From: Pseudomonas vanderleydeniana
GTDB lineage: Bacteria > Pseudomonadota > Gammaproteobacteria > Pseudomonadales > Pseudomonadaceae
Assembly: GCF_014268755.2 (NCBI RefSeq)
Contig: NZ_CP077093.1
Location: 4,452,001 to 4,516,000, forward strand
Reading direction: 5' to 3'
DNA: 64,000 nucleotides
A program made the position numbers and the translations under genes. The notes under the pieces are model-generated. The model was not told the origin of the DNA. It did not search any database and worked only from the letters and a program-made list of their open reading frames with translations. Positions 51,155 to 60,092 of this stretch are shown one piece after another. Positions within the stretch are counted from its first letter, which is position 1. Every line of letters begins with the position of its first letter.

Positions 51155-51907
51155 TCAAATATCTTCAATTCCGTAATCTATCAAGTCTATTCCAACGATA
51201 CGCTCGGCTTCTGCATGAGGGACGCCGAGCCCACCGAGGATAAACTCCACCATGCTCTCAACTGCGGAAGCTGGACGTTCCCCTTCCAGGATCTTGCGAA
51301 GAAGATAGAGCATGCCGCCAATAATACAGTCTACGGTGGAAGCAATATCCATAACATGGAAAGCATTTTCATCATTCCCGATACGGATATCTCGTGCCAG
51401 CGGATTACCCATAGTTTCGATCATGTCGTTAATACTGTAGACCGAATGCACTAGAAACCAGCCCCAGACAGGGTCAGTCAAGCCGCGATGAATAGTCCTT
51501 CGGATGTTAACTCCCACGCGCTCAGCAATACATGAGGAGGGGCATGTCGTGGCGTCCAGCTCTTCTATCATGGCCAATGCGTCGTCGATGAACACGGCAC
51601 GCGCTACCTCTTCCTTGCTGGAGAAGTAATTATAAAAGGAGCCGAACGAAAGCTCTGCCTCTTCAGTGATGTCATTAATAGCGGTGGCTTCTATCCCCTT
51701 GCGCCCCATGACCAACCGGGCGGCGCGCAGGAGTTTGCTGCGGGTTCTCTGGCGAGCCTTTTCGTTGATACGTGGTTTGCGCAACTCACCCGTGGTTTCA
51801 GCGCTGACGTCCGGCTTAACCTCGGTCAAAGTGGCTTTGCTTCTGGCCGGAGCGACCGTCGCTGGCCTTTTGGCGGGTGCGGGTGTAGGCACTCTCTTTT
51901 TAGTCAT
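51155..51907 (-). CDS. TetR-family transcriptional regulator
   Basis: Regulator of 250 residues. An unusually long, Lys/Pro/Ala-rich N-terminal tail of ~50 residues precedes the helix-turn-helix (GRKGIEATAINDITEEAELS then FGSFYNYFSSKEE). The C-terminal ligand domain is helical. It is the first gene of the catabolic island, on the same strand as the porin and the ring-degradation genes, and is the likely local regulator. The tail could help DNA binding; a later start inside it is possible. Confidence 0.88.
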   Translation of the reverse strand: MTKKRVPTPAPAKRPATVAPARSKATLTEVKPDVSAETTGELRKPRINEKARQRTRSKLLRAARLVMGRKGIEATAINDITEEAELSFGSFYNYFSSKEEVARAVFIDDALAMIEELDATTCPSSCIAERVGVNIRRTIHRGLTDPVWGWFLVHSVYSINDMIETMGNPLARDIRIGNDENAFHVMDIASTVDCIIGGMLYLLRKILEGERPASAVESMVEFILGGLGVPHAEAERIVGIDLIDYGIEDI

Positions 51908-52022
51908 GATGCTGATCGATTTGCGTTATTGAGCGGTGAAGCAAGAATAACCGACTAGCTCAAACGGTGACAGCGCGTGCCAGACGCATCTTCATTTAGA
52001 CCCGTCTGGCTTTCTGGTTTCA

Positions 52023-53201
52023 TCAGAACCGCATGCCTATTCCCATCAGCACCGACGAATAATGCGCGCCGATGTTGGTACCAGTGCTGGCTCCGCGGCC
52101 GCGAATGGTTTCCGGGATCTCGTATTCGTACCCTAGCGACAGGTCGGTCTGCGGCGAAAGGTGGTAGCTGAAGCCGGCCGACACCGAGTTGTTCAGGATG
52201 CCCGGCGAGAAGTAGTTAGCGTTGGTGTGGTCGGAGTCCACCGCTGCACTCGCGCGCTTGAAGCCAGCGCGCAGGGTCAAAGACTGCACGGCGTTCCACG
52301 ACACACCGAAGCGGTACACGTTCTGGCTATTCAACCCGGCGCCGTCGGGGTTATTAAAGAAGCCGACCTTGTCCCACTCAATGCGCAGGTAATCGGCGGC
52401 AACCGTCAAATCCGGCGTCAGGTGCAGCGCCAGGCCTATGCCCGCCAGCTCCGGCAGATCCAGATGTCCACCGGAAATCGCCAGCAGATCGTCCTTGTAG
52501 CCAGACGCATCGCTGAAGCGCATTTTCGGCGAATACGAAGCGCCGACGCTGAGCAGAGGATTGATTTTCCATAAGCCCCCTATCCGCCAACCAAGCCCGG
52601 TGGTGGTGACGATGCCGTGGGTCGGCGAAACCCCCAGGCTGCCATCCGGCTGCGGTGCGACGAGGCCGCGAGCCTGCAATTGCTGGATGCCCAGCAGCAC
52701 GGAGAAACCCACGGAGAAATCATCGGTGAGCTTGTACGCGATGGTTGGCGCAAAGTTGATGTGGGTGATCTTGGTTTTCACCGCCGGAAACCCCTTCCCC
52801 GGAATGGCCGCGTGGCTGTAGTCGGAGCCGGAGCCGATCGAATACAGCGACATGCCCACCGAAGTCCGCTCATCGAGCATGAAGTTAACGCCACCGGAGG
52901 GCACCGGTACGCGGACCTTGAAATCATCACGATTGTGTTCGTTGCCAAAGCTTGAACGGAAGCTGCCGAAGAACAGCTGCACATCACCATCAATGCGATT
53001 GCCCAACTCGACCATGCCCGCCGGGTTGTCGCTGGCAATGGCGGTGGATTGCGGGAACGCCATGGACGCGCCGCCCATTTGCGCCGACTCAACACTGGCG
53101 GAGGTGGGAATGTTGAAGTTCATCGCCGATGCGCAGTCAATCGAAGAGGCGCACAGCAGCCCCGTCGCCAATGCATTCAGCATAGTTTTCTTGTTATTCA
53201 T
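52023..53201 (-). CDS. FadL/TodX-family outer-membrane transport protein
   Basis: Outer-membrane porin of 392 residues for hydrophobic substrates. A signal peptide ends before AMNFNIPTSASVE, followed by the family stretch GGASMAFPQSTAIASDNPAG with the NPA motif, which in FadL lies at the gate. The C-terminus ends in phenylalanine (MGIGMRF), as in barrel proteins. It probably admits the aromatic compound degraded by the neighbouring genes. Confidence 0.88.
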   Translation of the reverse strand: MNNKKTMLNALATGLLCASSIDCASAMNFNIPTSASVESAQMGGASMAFPQSTAIASDNPAGMVELGNRIDGDVQLFFGSFRSSFGNEHNRDDFKVRVPVPSGGVNFMLDERTSVGMSLYSIGSGSDYSHAAIPGKGFPAVKTKITHINFAPTIAYKLTDDFSVGFSVLLGIQQLQARGLVAPQPDGSLGVSPTHGIVTTTGLGWRIGGLWKINPLLSVGASYSPKMRFSDASGYKDDLLAISGGHLDLPELAGIGLALHLTPDLTVAADYLRIEWDKVGFFNNPDGAGLNSQNVYRFGVSWNAVQSLTLRAGFKRASAAVDSDHTNANYFSPGILNNSVSAGFSYHLSPQTDLSLGYEYEIPETIRGRGASTGTNIGAHYSSVLMGIGMRF

Positions 53202-53344
53202 CGTTACGCCTGCACAGTTTATTTATTGTTGTTGGAACTGATCGATCAAAGCGTTTACAGCGCACGTATGGGGCTTGAAAACAGCGTCGAAACCACGATC
53301 TCGCCCCAAAAAGCGAAATACGTTCGCGGTATCGATACAACGAC

Positions 53345-54280
53345 TTAGAAGGCGACCTTGTCGCGCCCTTTCAACTGCATGATTTCCCGCGCTTCATCCG
53401 GAGTCGCAACCGAGAAGCCCAGCGACTCGATCACCGCCTTGATGGCGCTCACCTGTTCGGCATTGCTCTGCGCCAACCTGCCTTTGCGCAGCCACAGGTT
53501 GTCTTCCAGCCCCACCCGCACATGGCCGCCCATCAATAACGATTGGGTCGCGATGCGCGGCTGTTGCGCACCGACACCCAGCACCGACCAGTGATAGCTG
53601 TCGCCAAACAGGCGGTCAGCGGTGCGCTTCATGTGCACGACATCTTCGGGGTGGGTGCCAATGCCACCGCGAATGCCGAATACCGACTGAATGAACAACG
53701 GATCCTTCAAAAACAGGCGGTCGCGAAAATGCGCAGCGGTGTACAGGTGGCCGATGTCGTAGCACTCGATCTCGAAGCGCGTATCGTTCTCGGCACAGGC
53801 GGCCAGGATCTGGGCGATGTCCTTGAAGGTGTTGCGAAAGATCCGCTCCTCACTGGCCGCCAGATACGGCTGTTCCCACTCATGCTGAAACTCGGTGTAT
53901 CGCTGCAGCAGTTCATACATACCGAAGTTCATCGATCCCATGTTCAGCGAGGCGATCTCCGGGCTGAACTGCAGGGCTGGCGCTATGCGTTCTTCCACCG
54001 ACATGGTCGGCGCACCGCCGGTGGTCAGATTCAGGACCACGTCCGATTCGCGTTTGATCTGCGGCAGAAAATGCTCGAACAGACGCGGGTCCTGACTCGG
54101 CATGCCGCTCTGCGGATCACGGGCATGCAGGTGCACCACCGCTGCTCCCGCCTCTGCCGCTTCGATGGCCGAGCGGGCGATCTGCTCGGGTGTGATGGGC
54201 AGATACGGCGACATCGACGGCGTATGAATGGAACCGGTAATGGCGCAGGTGATAATGACTTTTGGCACTTTGGCAGCCAT
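53345..54280 (-). CDS. Beta-keto acid cleavage enzyme (BKACE, 3-keto-5-aminohexanoate cleavage family)
   Basis: TIM-barrel zinc enzyme of 311 residues. It opens KVIITCAITGSIHTPSMSPY and has VVHLHARDPQSGMP with the zinc histidines, VLNLTTGGAPTMS, and EIECYDIGHL. The family cleaves a beta-keto acid with acetyl-CoA to acetoacetate and a new acyl-CoA. The start at 54280 follows GGGGAAAA. The companion acyl-CoA dehydrogenase could act on its acyl-CoA product. Substrate unknown. Confidence 0.87.
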   Translation of the reverse strand: MAAKVPKVIITCAITGSIHTPSMSPYLPITPEQIARSAIEAAEAGAAVVHLHARDPQSGMPSQDPRLFEHFLPQIKRESDVVLNLTTGGAPTMSVEERIAPALQFSPEIASLNMGSMNFGMYELLQRYTEFQHEWEQPYLAASEERIFRNTFKDIAQILAACAENDTRFEIECYDIGHLYTAAHFRDRLFLKDPLFIQSVFGIRGGIGTHPEDVVHMKRTADRLFGDSYHWSVLGVGAQQPRIATQSLLMGGHVRVGLEDNLWLRKGRLAQSNAEQVSAIKAVIESLGFSVATPDEAREIMQLKGRDKVAF

Positions 54281-54347
54281 GGCTGTTTTTCCCCGAGGCA
54301 AATGGATGCATGGAGCGGCATCGAGGTTCGATGCCGCTACGTTGCGG

Positions 54348-55217
54348 TTATCGCGGCTCGTCAACGATGGTGTTTTCGATATAGCCCAGGCCGGTGATCT
54401 CAACTCTCACCACATCGCCGGCCTGCAGGAACACCTGAGGCTGCATGGCGATACCAACGCCTGCTGGGGTGCCAGTGATCAGAATGTCGCCAGGCTCAAG
54501 CGTCATGACTTCGCTCAGGTAAGCGATCTGCCGGGCGATGCTGTAGGTCATCAATTCGGTCGAGGAATGCTGACGGCGTTCACCGTTGACGCTCAGGGTC
54601 ACGGTCAGTTGCTGCGGGTCGGCGACTTCATCGGCGGTGGTGATCCACGGGCCGATGGGGCCGTGAGTGTCGAAGGACTTGCCCAGCGTCCAGGTTGGGC
54701 TCTTGGCCTGCCAGTCGCGGGCGCTGACGTCGTTGGCCACGAAGTACCCGGCCACGTGCTGCAATGCTTGCTGTTCGCTGATGCGCCGACCGCCCTTGCC
54801 GATCACCACGCCCAGCTCTGCCTCGTAGTCGAGGCGCTCGCACACCGCCGGGTGATGCACATCGTCGAACGGACCGTTGATGCAGGTGATCTGTTTGCTG
54901 AACCAGACCTGCGAGGTCGGAATAGCTACGCCAAGGCGTAGCGCCTCGGCTTCGTGGTCCTTGTAGTTCATGCCCAGGGCCAAGAACTTACCCGGGCGCA
55001 GAATAGGTGCCTCCAGCTTCACTTGATTCAACGCAACACTGTTGTGATCGTTGAGCCCCACCTCGCGGGCGGCAGCCATCGCTTGGGGGTTGCCAAGGAG
55101 AGTGCCCACATCAACCAGATCGGCATTTGGCAACAAAGCATCGATGTTGGTTATAAGCTGGTCTCGTACCAAACCAATCGAAGTCTTGCCGTTGTAGGTA
55201 TATCGAGCGATTTTCAT
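54348..55217 (-). CDS. Fumarylacetoacetate hydrolase family protein
   Basis: Enzyme of 289 residues. The FAH domain is at ~70-285, with the metal-binding RLDYEAELGVVIGKGGRRIS, FVANDVSARDWQ, and ITGTPAGVGIAMQP. Family members hydrolyse or decarboxylate acylpyruvate-like products of ring cleavage. Placed between the keto-acid enzyme and the extradiol dioxygenase, it may act on the meta-cleavage product. AGGAA before the ATG at 55217 sets the start. Confidence 0.88.
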   Translation of the reverse strand: MKIARYTYNGKTSIGLVRDQLITNIDALLPNADLVDVGTLLGNPQAMAAAREVGLNDHNSVALNQVKLEAPILRPGKFLALGMNYKDHEAEALRLGVAIPTSQVWFSKQITCINGPFDDVHHPAVCERLDYEAELGVVIGKGGRRISEQQALQHVAGYFVANDVSARDWQAKSPTWTLGKSFDTHGPIGPWITTADEVADPQQLTVTLSVNGERRQHSSTELMTYSIARQIAYLSEVMTLEPGDILITGTPAGVGIAMQPQVFLQAGDVVRVEITGLGYIENTIVDEPR

Positions 55218-55254
55218 GAGCGTTCCTATTATGACTATTAGCGTAAAAGCAAGA

Positions 55255-56184
55255 TCAATCGAGAAAGTCTGGAGACAACGGCGGCGCCCATTGCGCCAGG
55301 GCGTCAGGAGACAACGGTTCGCTGCCCACTGGCATCGCGTCGTTGACCAGGTCACCGTCGGTCCAGTGCTCGACCTTGTTGCCGAACGGATCGAGCCAGT
55401 AGTCGAAAATCTGGCTACCCTGCACGTGGCGGCCGATACCCCATGAATGGCGACGGTTCTGCTGGCGCAGGTACTGGTTGCCGCAGGCCAGGTCGTCCCA
55501 GTCGAGCACCTCGAAAGCGCAGTGATCGAAACCCGGCTCCGCAGCTCCCAGATTCAACAGCGCCACGGTGTGATGGTCGGTGTATTCCTCGCCCAGCCCG
55601 CAGTGCATGAAGGCCGCCACGGTGTTGCCCGGGTTCGCGGCGTAATAGCTGTCCGAAACCCGCAGCCCGAGCACGTCTTGGTAGAAGGCGAACATTTCCT
55701 TGAAGTTGACCGTCTTGAGCACTACGTGGCCCAGGCGCATCACGCAGGACGGTTGCACGCTGACCCGATTGGTGCTGCCCAGGCGTCGGCGGTCATCAAC
55801 CGTATTCAGTTGTAGGGCAGGACGCACGTCCTGCACCTCGACCGTCTGGCCGCCATACAGCAGATCAACCCGCAGCCCGTCCGGATCACGCAGCGTCACG
55901 ACCCAGCCGGCGCCCAACTCGTCATTGGGCCGCACCGGGCTTTCGAAGCGCTCACCGATAGCCTGCAAGGCTTGCAAGCTGTCCATGCGGTAGCCGACGC
56001 CAAGCGCCTTGGCTGGGCCTAGCTCGGCGATGTAGGCCGGATAGCCGCCGTGGTAGGCGGACATGTGCAAGGCGGTCTCCGTGCGGGCGTGGTGACGCAG
56101 GCCGAAGTCGCGCAGGAAATCGGCCTGGACATCCAGATCCGGCACCTGATAACGGACGTAGGCGATATCGCGTACAGCAATCAT
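55255..56184 (-). CDS. Extradiol ring-cleavage dioxygenase (type I, glyoxalase fold)
   Basis: Enzyme of 309 residues with two vicinal-oxygen-chelate domains. The catalytic C-terminal domain has the expected two-histidine/one-glutamate iron ligands: MRLGHVVL, PGFDHCAFEV and NKVEHWTDGD. Such enzymes cleave catechols next to the hydroxyls. The N-terminal domain (VRDIAYVRYQVPDL) is the non-catalytic repeat. It sits 70 bases after the flavin reductase gene and would cleave the catechol made by the monooxygenase. Confidence 0.87.
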   Translation of the reverse strand: MIAVRDIAYVRYQVPDLDVQADFLRDFGLRHHARTETALHMSAYHGGYPAYIAELGPAKALGVGYRMDSLQALQAIGERFESPVRPNDELGAGWVVTLRDPDGLRVDLLYGGQTVEVQDVRPALQLNTVDDRRRLGSTNRVSVQPSCVMRLGHVVLKTVNFKEMFAFYQDVLGLRVSDSYYAANPGNTVAAFMHCGLGEEYTDHHTVALLNLGAAEPGFDHCAFEVLDWDDLACGNQYLRQQNRRHSWGIGRHVQGSQIFDYWLDPFGNKVEHWTDGDLVNDAMPVGSEPLSPDALAQWAPPLSPDFLD

Positions 56185-56254
56185 GCTGTGCTCCTTTATT
56201 GTCATTGTTGGAGGGCATCGTGCGGATCGCCGGGCCCCGGAGCCCGGCGATGGT

Positions 56255-56764
56255 TCAGCCCAGATCGAACCAGCAGGTCGCCGGATCCAGCGCGTGAAGC
56301 TGCTTGTAGGAACCCGAATAGAACAGCAATGGCCTGCCGTCCGACTCCTCGATTGCCTGCACATCAGCGGTGTAGATCAGATGATCACCACCGGCGTGCA
56401 CCGCATTGGCCCGCACCGCCAGTTGCACCAGCGCACCGGCCAACACCGGCGCCTCACCCAGCAGGCGATAGTCCGGCTCCAAATCCGCTTGCGGACGGCC
56501 GCCGAAATGGCTACTCAGCGCCTCGTTGTCCTCGCGCAGAAAGCTGATGCCGAAGGCATCACCTGGTTTGACGCTGGCAGCGAAGCGCGCCTGATTGCGC
56601 ACCGCGATCAGCACCATGGGCGGGTCCATCGACAGCGACATGAACGCATTGGCCGTCATGCCGCTGAACTGCCCTTCGTGGCTGAAAGTGATCACGGTGA
56701 CGCCTGTGGCGAACTTGCCCATCACGCGGCGAAAGATTCGCGGTTCCACTTCTTTGATTTGCAT
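56255..56764 (-). CDS. Flavin reductase (HpaC/HsaB-like)
   Basis: NAD(P)H:flavin oxidoreductase of 169 residues. MGKFATGVTVITFSHEGQ, then SGMTANAFMSLSMDPPMVLI is the conserved flavin site, and GGDHLIYTADV contains the family histidine. It supplies reduced flavin to the monooxygenase 39 bases upstream in the same operon. The start at 56764 is preferred over 56803. Confidence 0.9.
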   Translation of the reverse strand: MQIKEVEPRIFRRVMGKFATGVTVITFSHEGQFSGMTANAFMSLSMDPPMVLIAVRNQARFAASVKPGDAFGISFLREDNEALSSHFGGRPQADLEPDYRLLGEAPVLAGALVQLAVRANAVHAGGDHLIYTADVQAIEESDGRPLLFYSGSYKQLHALDPATCWFDLG

Positions 56765-56803
56765 GGTGCTCACTCCCGGTCGATACGCATTGCGGGTTCG
56801 CAT

Positions 56804-58033
56804 TCAAATGAACGGTGTACCCGGCGTATTGCCGCAGAGAATCCGGCCGTAGGTCTCGAAGTTGGTGTTGGGGCTGACGATGCCGTGCAGCGAGGCGATG
56901 CGTGCGTCCTGCCAGATGCGAGTCATCGGATTGTTGACCGAGGCCAGCGAGCCCCCAGATGCCGAAGCCAACAGGTCGACCGCCTCCCAGATCAGTGTTT
57001 CGGCATAACCAACGTCGCGGCGAACCTTGGCTCGTTCATTGAACGCCATGTAACTGCCCGAAGCCGCGCTGGCATCAATGGCGTCGGCGTGGCGCTCGAG
57101 AATCACGCGGGCCGCATCGATCTTCGCCGAGGCCTCGCCCACTTGCAGGTGGGTGATCGGCGCTTCGGACTGCTTCGCGTACCAGGAGTACTGAATGCCG
57201 CGCCGTGGCAGGGTCTCTAGGAAGGTTTCCAGCGCCGCCACGCCCAGGCCCAGCGCCGGGAACGCCAGGATGATCGCCAGCATCGGCATGCACGCGCTCT
57301 GGTAAAGCGACTCACCGGCCAGGTGCGTGGCCAGGTAATCGCCCTCGATGGCCCGGGTCACCGAGGCGATGCGCGAGTGCGGCACGAAGACCTTGCTGGC
57401 GGTGACAGTAGAGCTGCCACTGCCGCTGATGCCGATCACATTCCAGTCATCGAGAATCTGCAACTGCTCGACAGGAATCAGCGCCACGCCTTGATCAACC
57501 ACCTTGCCGTGCTCGTCGACCAGCGGAATGCCGAGCATGTCCCAGGTCGCATGGTTGACCCCGGAGTTGAAGCCCCACATGCCCTCCTCGATCAGATAAC
57601 CGCCTTCGACCTTGCGCACCACCGCCTTGCGCGGCGAGAGCACGCCCGTGACGCGGGCGGGTTTGGTGCCGCAGAACACCTCTTGAGCCGCCTCTTCACC
57701 GAAGAAGGCCGCCGCGCACCAGGTGGTGACGTTGGTCAGCGCCGCGACCCAGGCCACCGACGCATCACCACGACCCAGCTCGGCCACCACTTCCAAAAAG
57801 GTGCGCACCGACACTTGGCTGCCGCCATAGCGACGGGGTGTGGTCAGGGTCAGCAGGCCGCCCGCTTCGAGGTCGGCCAGGGTATCGGGCGGCAGGCGTC
57901 CCAGTTGCGCGGTGTCTTTGCTGCGGGCTTTCAAGCGGGGCACCAGGGTACGGGCGTAATCGAGAAGCGTGGCGGCGGTCTGCGCCTGATCAGCAGCAGC
58001 ATGGGCGGGTTCGGAATAGAGAATTGCAGTCAT
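56804..58033 (-). CDS. Flavin-dependent monooxygenase with acyl-CoA dehydrogenase fold (HsaA/HpaB-like)
   Basis: Group D flavin monooxygenase of 409 residues. Although the fold is that of acyl-CoA dehydrogenases, SPRKAVVRKVEGGYLIEEGM, then WGFNSGVNHATW, and DDWNVIGISGSGSSTVTASK match two-component phenol hydroxylases such as HsaA and the C2 hydroxyphenylacetate hydroxylase. With the reductase gene downstream it probably hydroxylates a phenol to a catechol. The catalytic glutamate of true acyl-CoA dehydrogenases is not evident. Divergent from the acyl-CoA dehydrogenase gene. Confidence 0.85.
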   Translation of the reverse strand: MTAILYSEPAHAAADQAQTAATLLDYARTLVPRLKARSKDTAQLGRLPPDTLADLEAGGLLTLTTPRRYGGSQVSVRTFLEVVAELGRGDASVAWVAALTNVTTWCAAAFFGEEAAQEVFCGTKPARVTGVLSPRKAVVRKVEGGYLIEEGMWGFNSGVNHATWDMLGIPLVDEHGKVVDQGVALIPVEQLQILDDWNVIGISGSGSSTVTASKVFVPHSRIASVTRAIEGDYLATHLAGESLYQSACMPMLAIILAFPALGLGVAALETFLETLPRRGIQYSWYAKQSEAPITHLQVGEASAKIDAARVILERHADAIDASAASGSYMAFNERAKVRRDVGYAETLIWEAVDLLASASGGSLASVNNPMTRIWQDARIASLHGIVSPNTNFETYGRILCGNTPGTPFI

Positions 58034-58099
58034 TGCTTCACCTGTTTTTCGTGTTGTTGTTATCGGTCTCCAGGCCGGGGTGTCACCGTACCGGAGCAT

Positions 58100-58137
58100 T
58101 ATTGATATATTCATCATTTTTGATAGAGTCATCAATA
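58100..58137. promoter_or_regulatory. Inverted repeat in the divergent promoter region
   Basis: TATTGAT (58100-58106) and ATCAATA (58131-58137) are perfect arms around a 24-base spacer that itself holds TCATCA and TGATAGA. It lies between the two divergent catabolic operons and is a candidate site for the TetR regulator. Inference. Confidence 0.45.
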
Positions 58138-58139
58138 TA

Positions 58140-58163
58140 TTTTTTGAGAATGTCCTCAAAAAA
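58140..58163. repeat. AT-rich hairpin in the divergent promoter region
   Basis: TTTTTTGAG (58140-58148), loop AATGTC, CTCAAAAAA (58155-58163): a perfect 9-bp stem, next to TTTTT. It may be a binding site or a leader hairpin upstream of the acyl-CoA dehydrogenase gene. Confidence 0.4.
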
Positions 58164-58246
58164 TTTTTAGCCCCCGATTGGGTCGCACCTGACGCCCAAA
58201 AAACGAGATTCCAAAGATTCATTCAACAACGACAAGAGAAGTGCAA

Positions 58247-60019
58247 ATGCCCGAATTCAATGCTCCGCTGCGCGACATGCGCTTTGTGCTCAACGAACTG
58301 TTCCAGGCCCCTGCCCTCTGGGCCGATATGCCTGGACTTGCGCAACAGATCGACGCCGAAACGGCCGACGCCATCCTGCAAGAAGCGGCCAGCATCACCA
58401 GCGGGCTAATAGCGCCGCTCAACCGCAGCGGCGATGAAGAGGGCGTGAGTTTTTCAGACGGCAAGGCCGCCACCCCAGCCGGGTTCCTCGATGCCTACGC
58501 AACGTATTCTCGAGGCGGGTGGGTCGGGCTCAGTGGCAACCCCGAGTACGGCGGATTGGGCGCTCCGAAGATGCTTTCAGTGTTGTTCGAAGAAATGCTC
58601 TATGCCGCCAATAGCAGCTTCGCGCTGTATTCGGTCTTGAGTTCAGGCGCCTGCCTTGCCCTCGATACCCATGCTGACGAAGCCCTGAAAAGCCGCTACC
58701 TGCCGGCAATGTACGAAGGCCGCTGGGCCGGTTCGATGTGCCTGACCGAGGCCCACGCCGGGACCGATCTAGGCCTGATCCGAAGCCGTGCCGAACCCTG
58801 CACAGACGGCAGTTATAGGATCAGCGGCAGTAAGATTTTCATCACCGGCGGTGAGCAGGACCTGACCGAAAATATCATTCACCTGGTCTTGGCCAAACTC
58901 CCTGATGCGGCGCCTGGCGCCAAAGGCATTTCGTTATTTCTGGTCCCTAAAGTGCTGGTCAATGAAGATGGCTCTCTAGGCAGCCGTAATACCGTTAGCT
59001 GCGGCTCGATCGAGCACAAGATGGGAATCAAGGCCTCAGCGACCTGCGTGATGAACTTCGATGGCGCCACCGGTTGGCTGATTGGTGAACCTGGCAAAGG
59101 CTTGGCAGCGATGTTCACGATGATGAACTACGAGCGCCTGTCCATCGGCATTCAGGGATTGGGCTGCGCCGAAGCCTCCTACCAGAACGCGCGCAAATAC
59201 GCACAGGAGCGCCTGCAAAGCCGCTCTGCCGATAAGACGGCCGTCTCGGCTGGCATCGCCGACCCGATCATCGTCCACGGCGACGTGCGCCGCATGTTGT
59301 TGACTATCAAGGCCATGACCGAAGGCGGCCGCGCATTCGCCTGCTACGTCGCACAACAACTGGACCTGAGCAAGTACTCCCCTGACCCGCACGCGCGTTC
59401 GCGTGCCTCCCTTCTCGTCGCGCTTCTGACACCCGTGGCCAAGGCATTCTTCACCGACAACGGCCTGGAAAGCTGCGTGCTGGGCCAGCAAGTATTCGGC
59501 GGCCATGGCTACATCCGCGAATGGGGCCAGGAGCAGCTGGTGCGCGACGTGCGCATCGCTCAGATCTACGAAGGCACCAATGGCATTCAAGCCCTGGACC
59601 TGCTCGGTCGCAAGGTACTGGGAGGCTCGGGCGAGGCGCTGCAGTTATTCGCCGACGAAATCCGCGAACATGCTCAGCACACGCGCTCCGGGTACGCTAC
59701 CCCGTTGCAATCGGCCCTAGACCGGTTGGTCGATCTGAGCCAATGGCTGAGGGAGCAAGCCGCCTCCCACCCCCACATCATCAGCGGCAGCTGCGTGGAG
59801 TACCTGCACCTGTTCGGCTTCGTTAGTTATGCGTACCTGTGGTCGCGAATGGCCGAACTCGCCGACCGTTACTACGACACCGACACTCAGTTTTACGGCG
59901 CCAAACGTGCCACCGCCGAGTTTTTCTTCGCACGGCTGCTGCCACGCATCGAGAGCCTGGAAGCCTGTATCCGCAATGGCACCAACTCGCTGTATGCGCT
60001 GACCGCCGAGCAGTTCTGA
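58247..60019 (+). CDS. Acyl-CoA dehydrogenase (large DmdC/FadE5-like type)
   Basis: FAD enzyme of 590 residues that introduces a double bond into an acyl-CoA. Marks are YGGLGAPKMLSVLFEEMLYA, MCLTEAHAGTDLGLIRSRAE, and VFGGHGYIREWGQEQLVRDV with IYEGTNGIQALDLLGRK. The extra C-terminal domain gives the ~590-residue length of the DmdC-like class. The start is the ATG at 58247; an in-frame GTG lies six bases earlier. It is the first gene of the rightward pair. Confidence 0.88.
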   Translation: MPEFNAPLRDMRFVLNELFQAPALWADMPGLAQQIDAETADAILQEAASITSGLIAPLNRSGDEEGVSFSDGKAATPAGFLDAYATYSRGGWVGLSGNPEYGGLGAPKMLSVLFEEMLYAANSSFALYSVLSSGACLALDTHADEALKSRYLPAMYEGRWAGSMCLTEAHAGTDLGLIRSRAEPCTDGSYRISGSKIFITGGEQDLTENIIHLVLAKLPDAAPGAKGISLFLVPKVLVNEDGSLGSRNTVSCGSIEHKMGIKASATCVMNFDGATGWLIGEPGKGLAAMFTMMNYERLSIGIQGLGCAEASYQNARKYAQERLQSRSADKTAVSAGIADPIIVHGDVRRMLLTIKAMTEGGRAFACYVAQQLDLSKYSPDPHARSRASLLVALLTPVAKAFFTDNGLESCVLGQQVFGGHGYIREWGQEQLVRDVRIAQIYEGTNGIQALDLLGRKVLGGSGEALQLFADEIREHAQHTRSGYATPLQSALDRLVDLSQWLREQAASHPHIISGSCVEYLHLFGFVSYAYLWSRMAELADRYYDTDTQFYGAKRATAEFFFARLLPRIESLEACIRNGTNSLYALTAEQF

Positions 60020-60092
60020 CCTCATCGTGTAGCGGCCAGCCCACAGAGGCTGGCGCTGTACGCAAACATTACCATCACCGTCGAGAGGCCCA

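Noticed and set aside
56804..58033. Call as a true acyl-CoA dehydrogenase
   Set aside because: The fold is shared, but the operon with a flavin reductase and dioxygenase and the HsaA-like motifs favour a monooxygenase.
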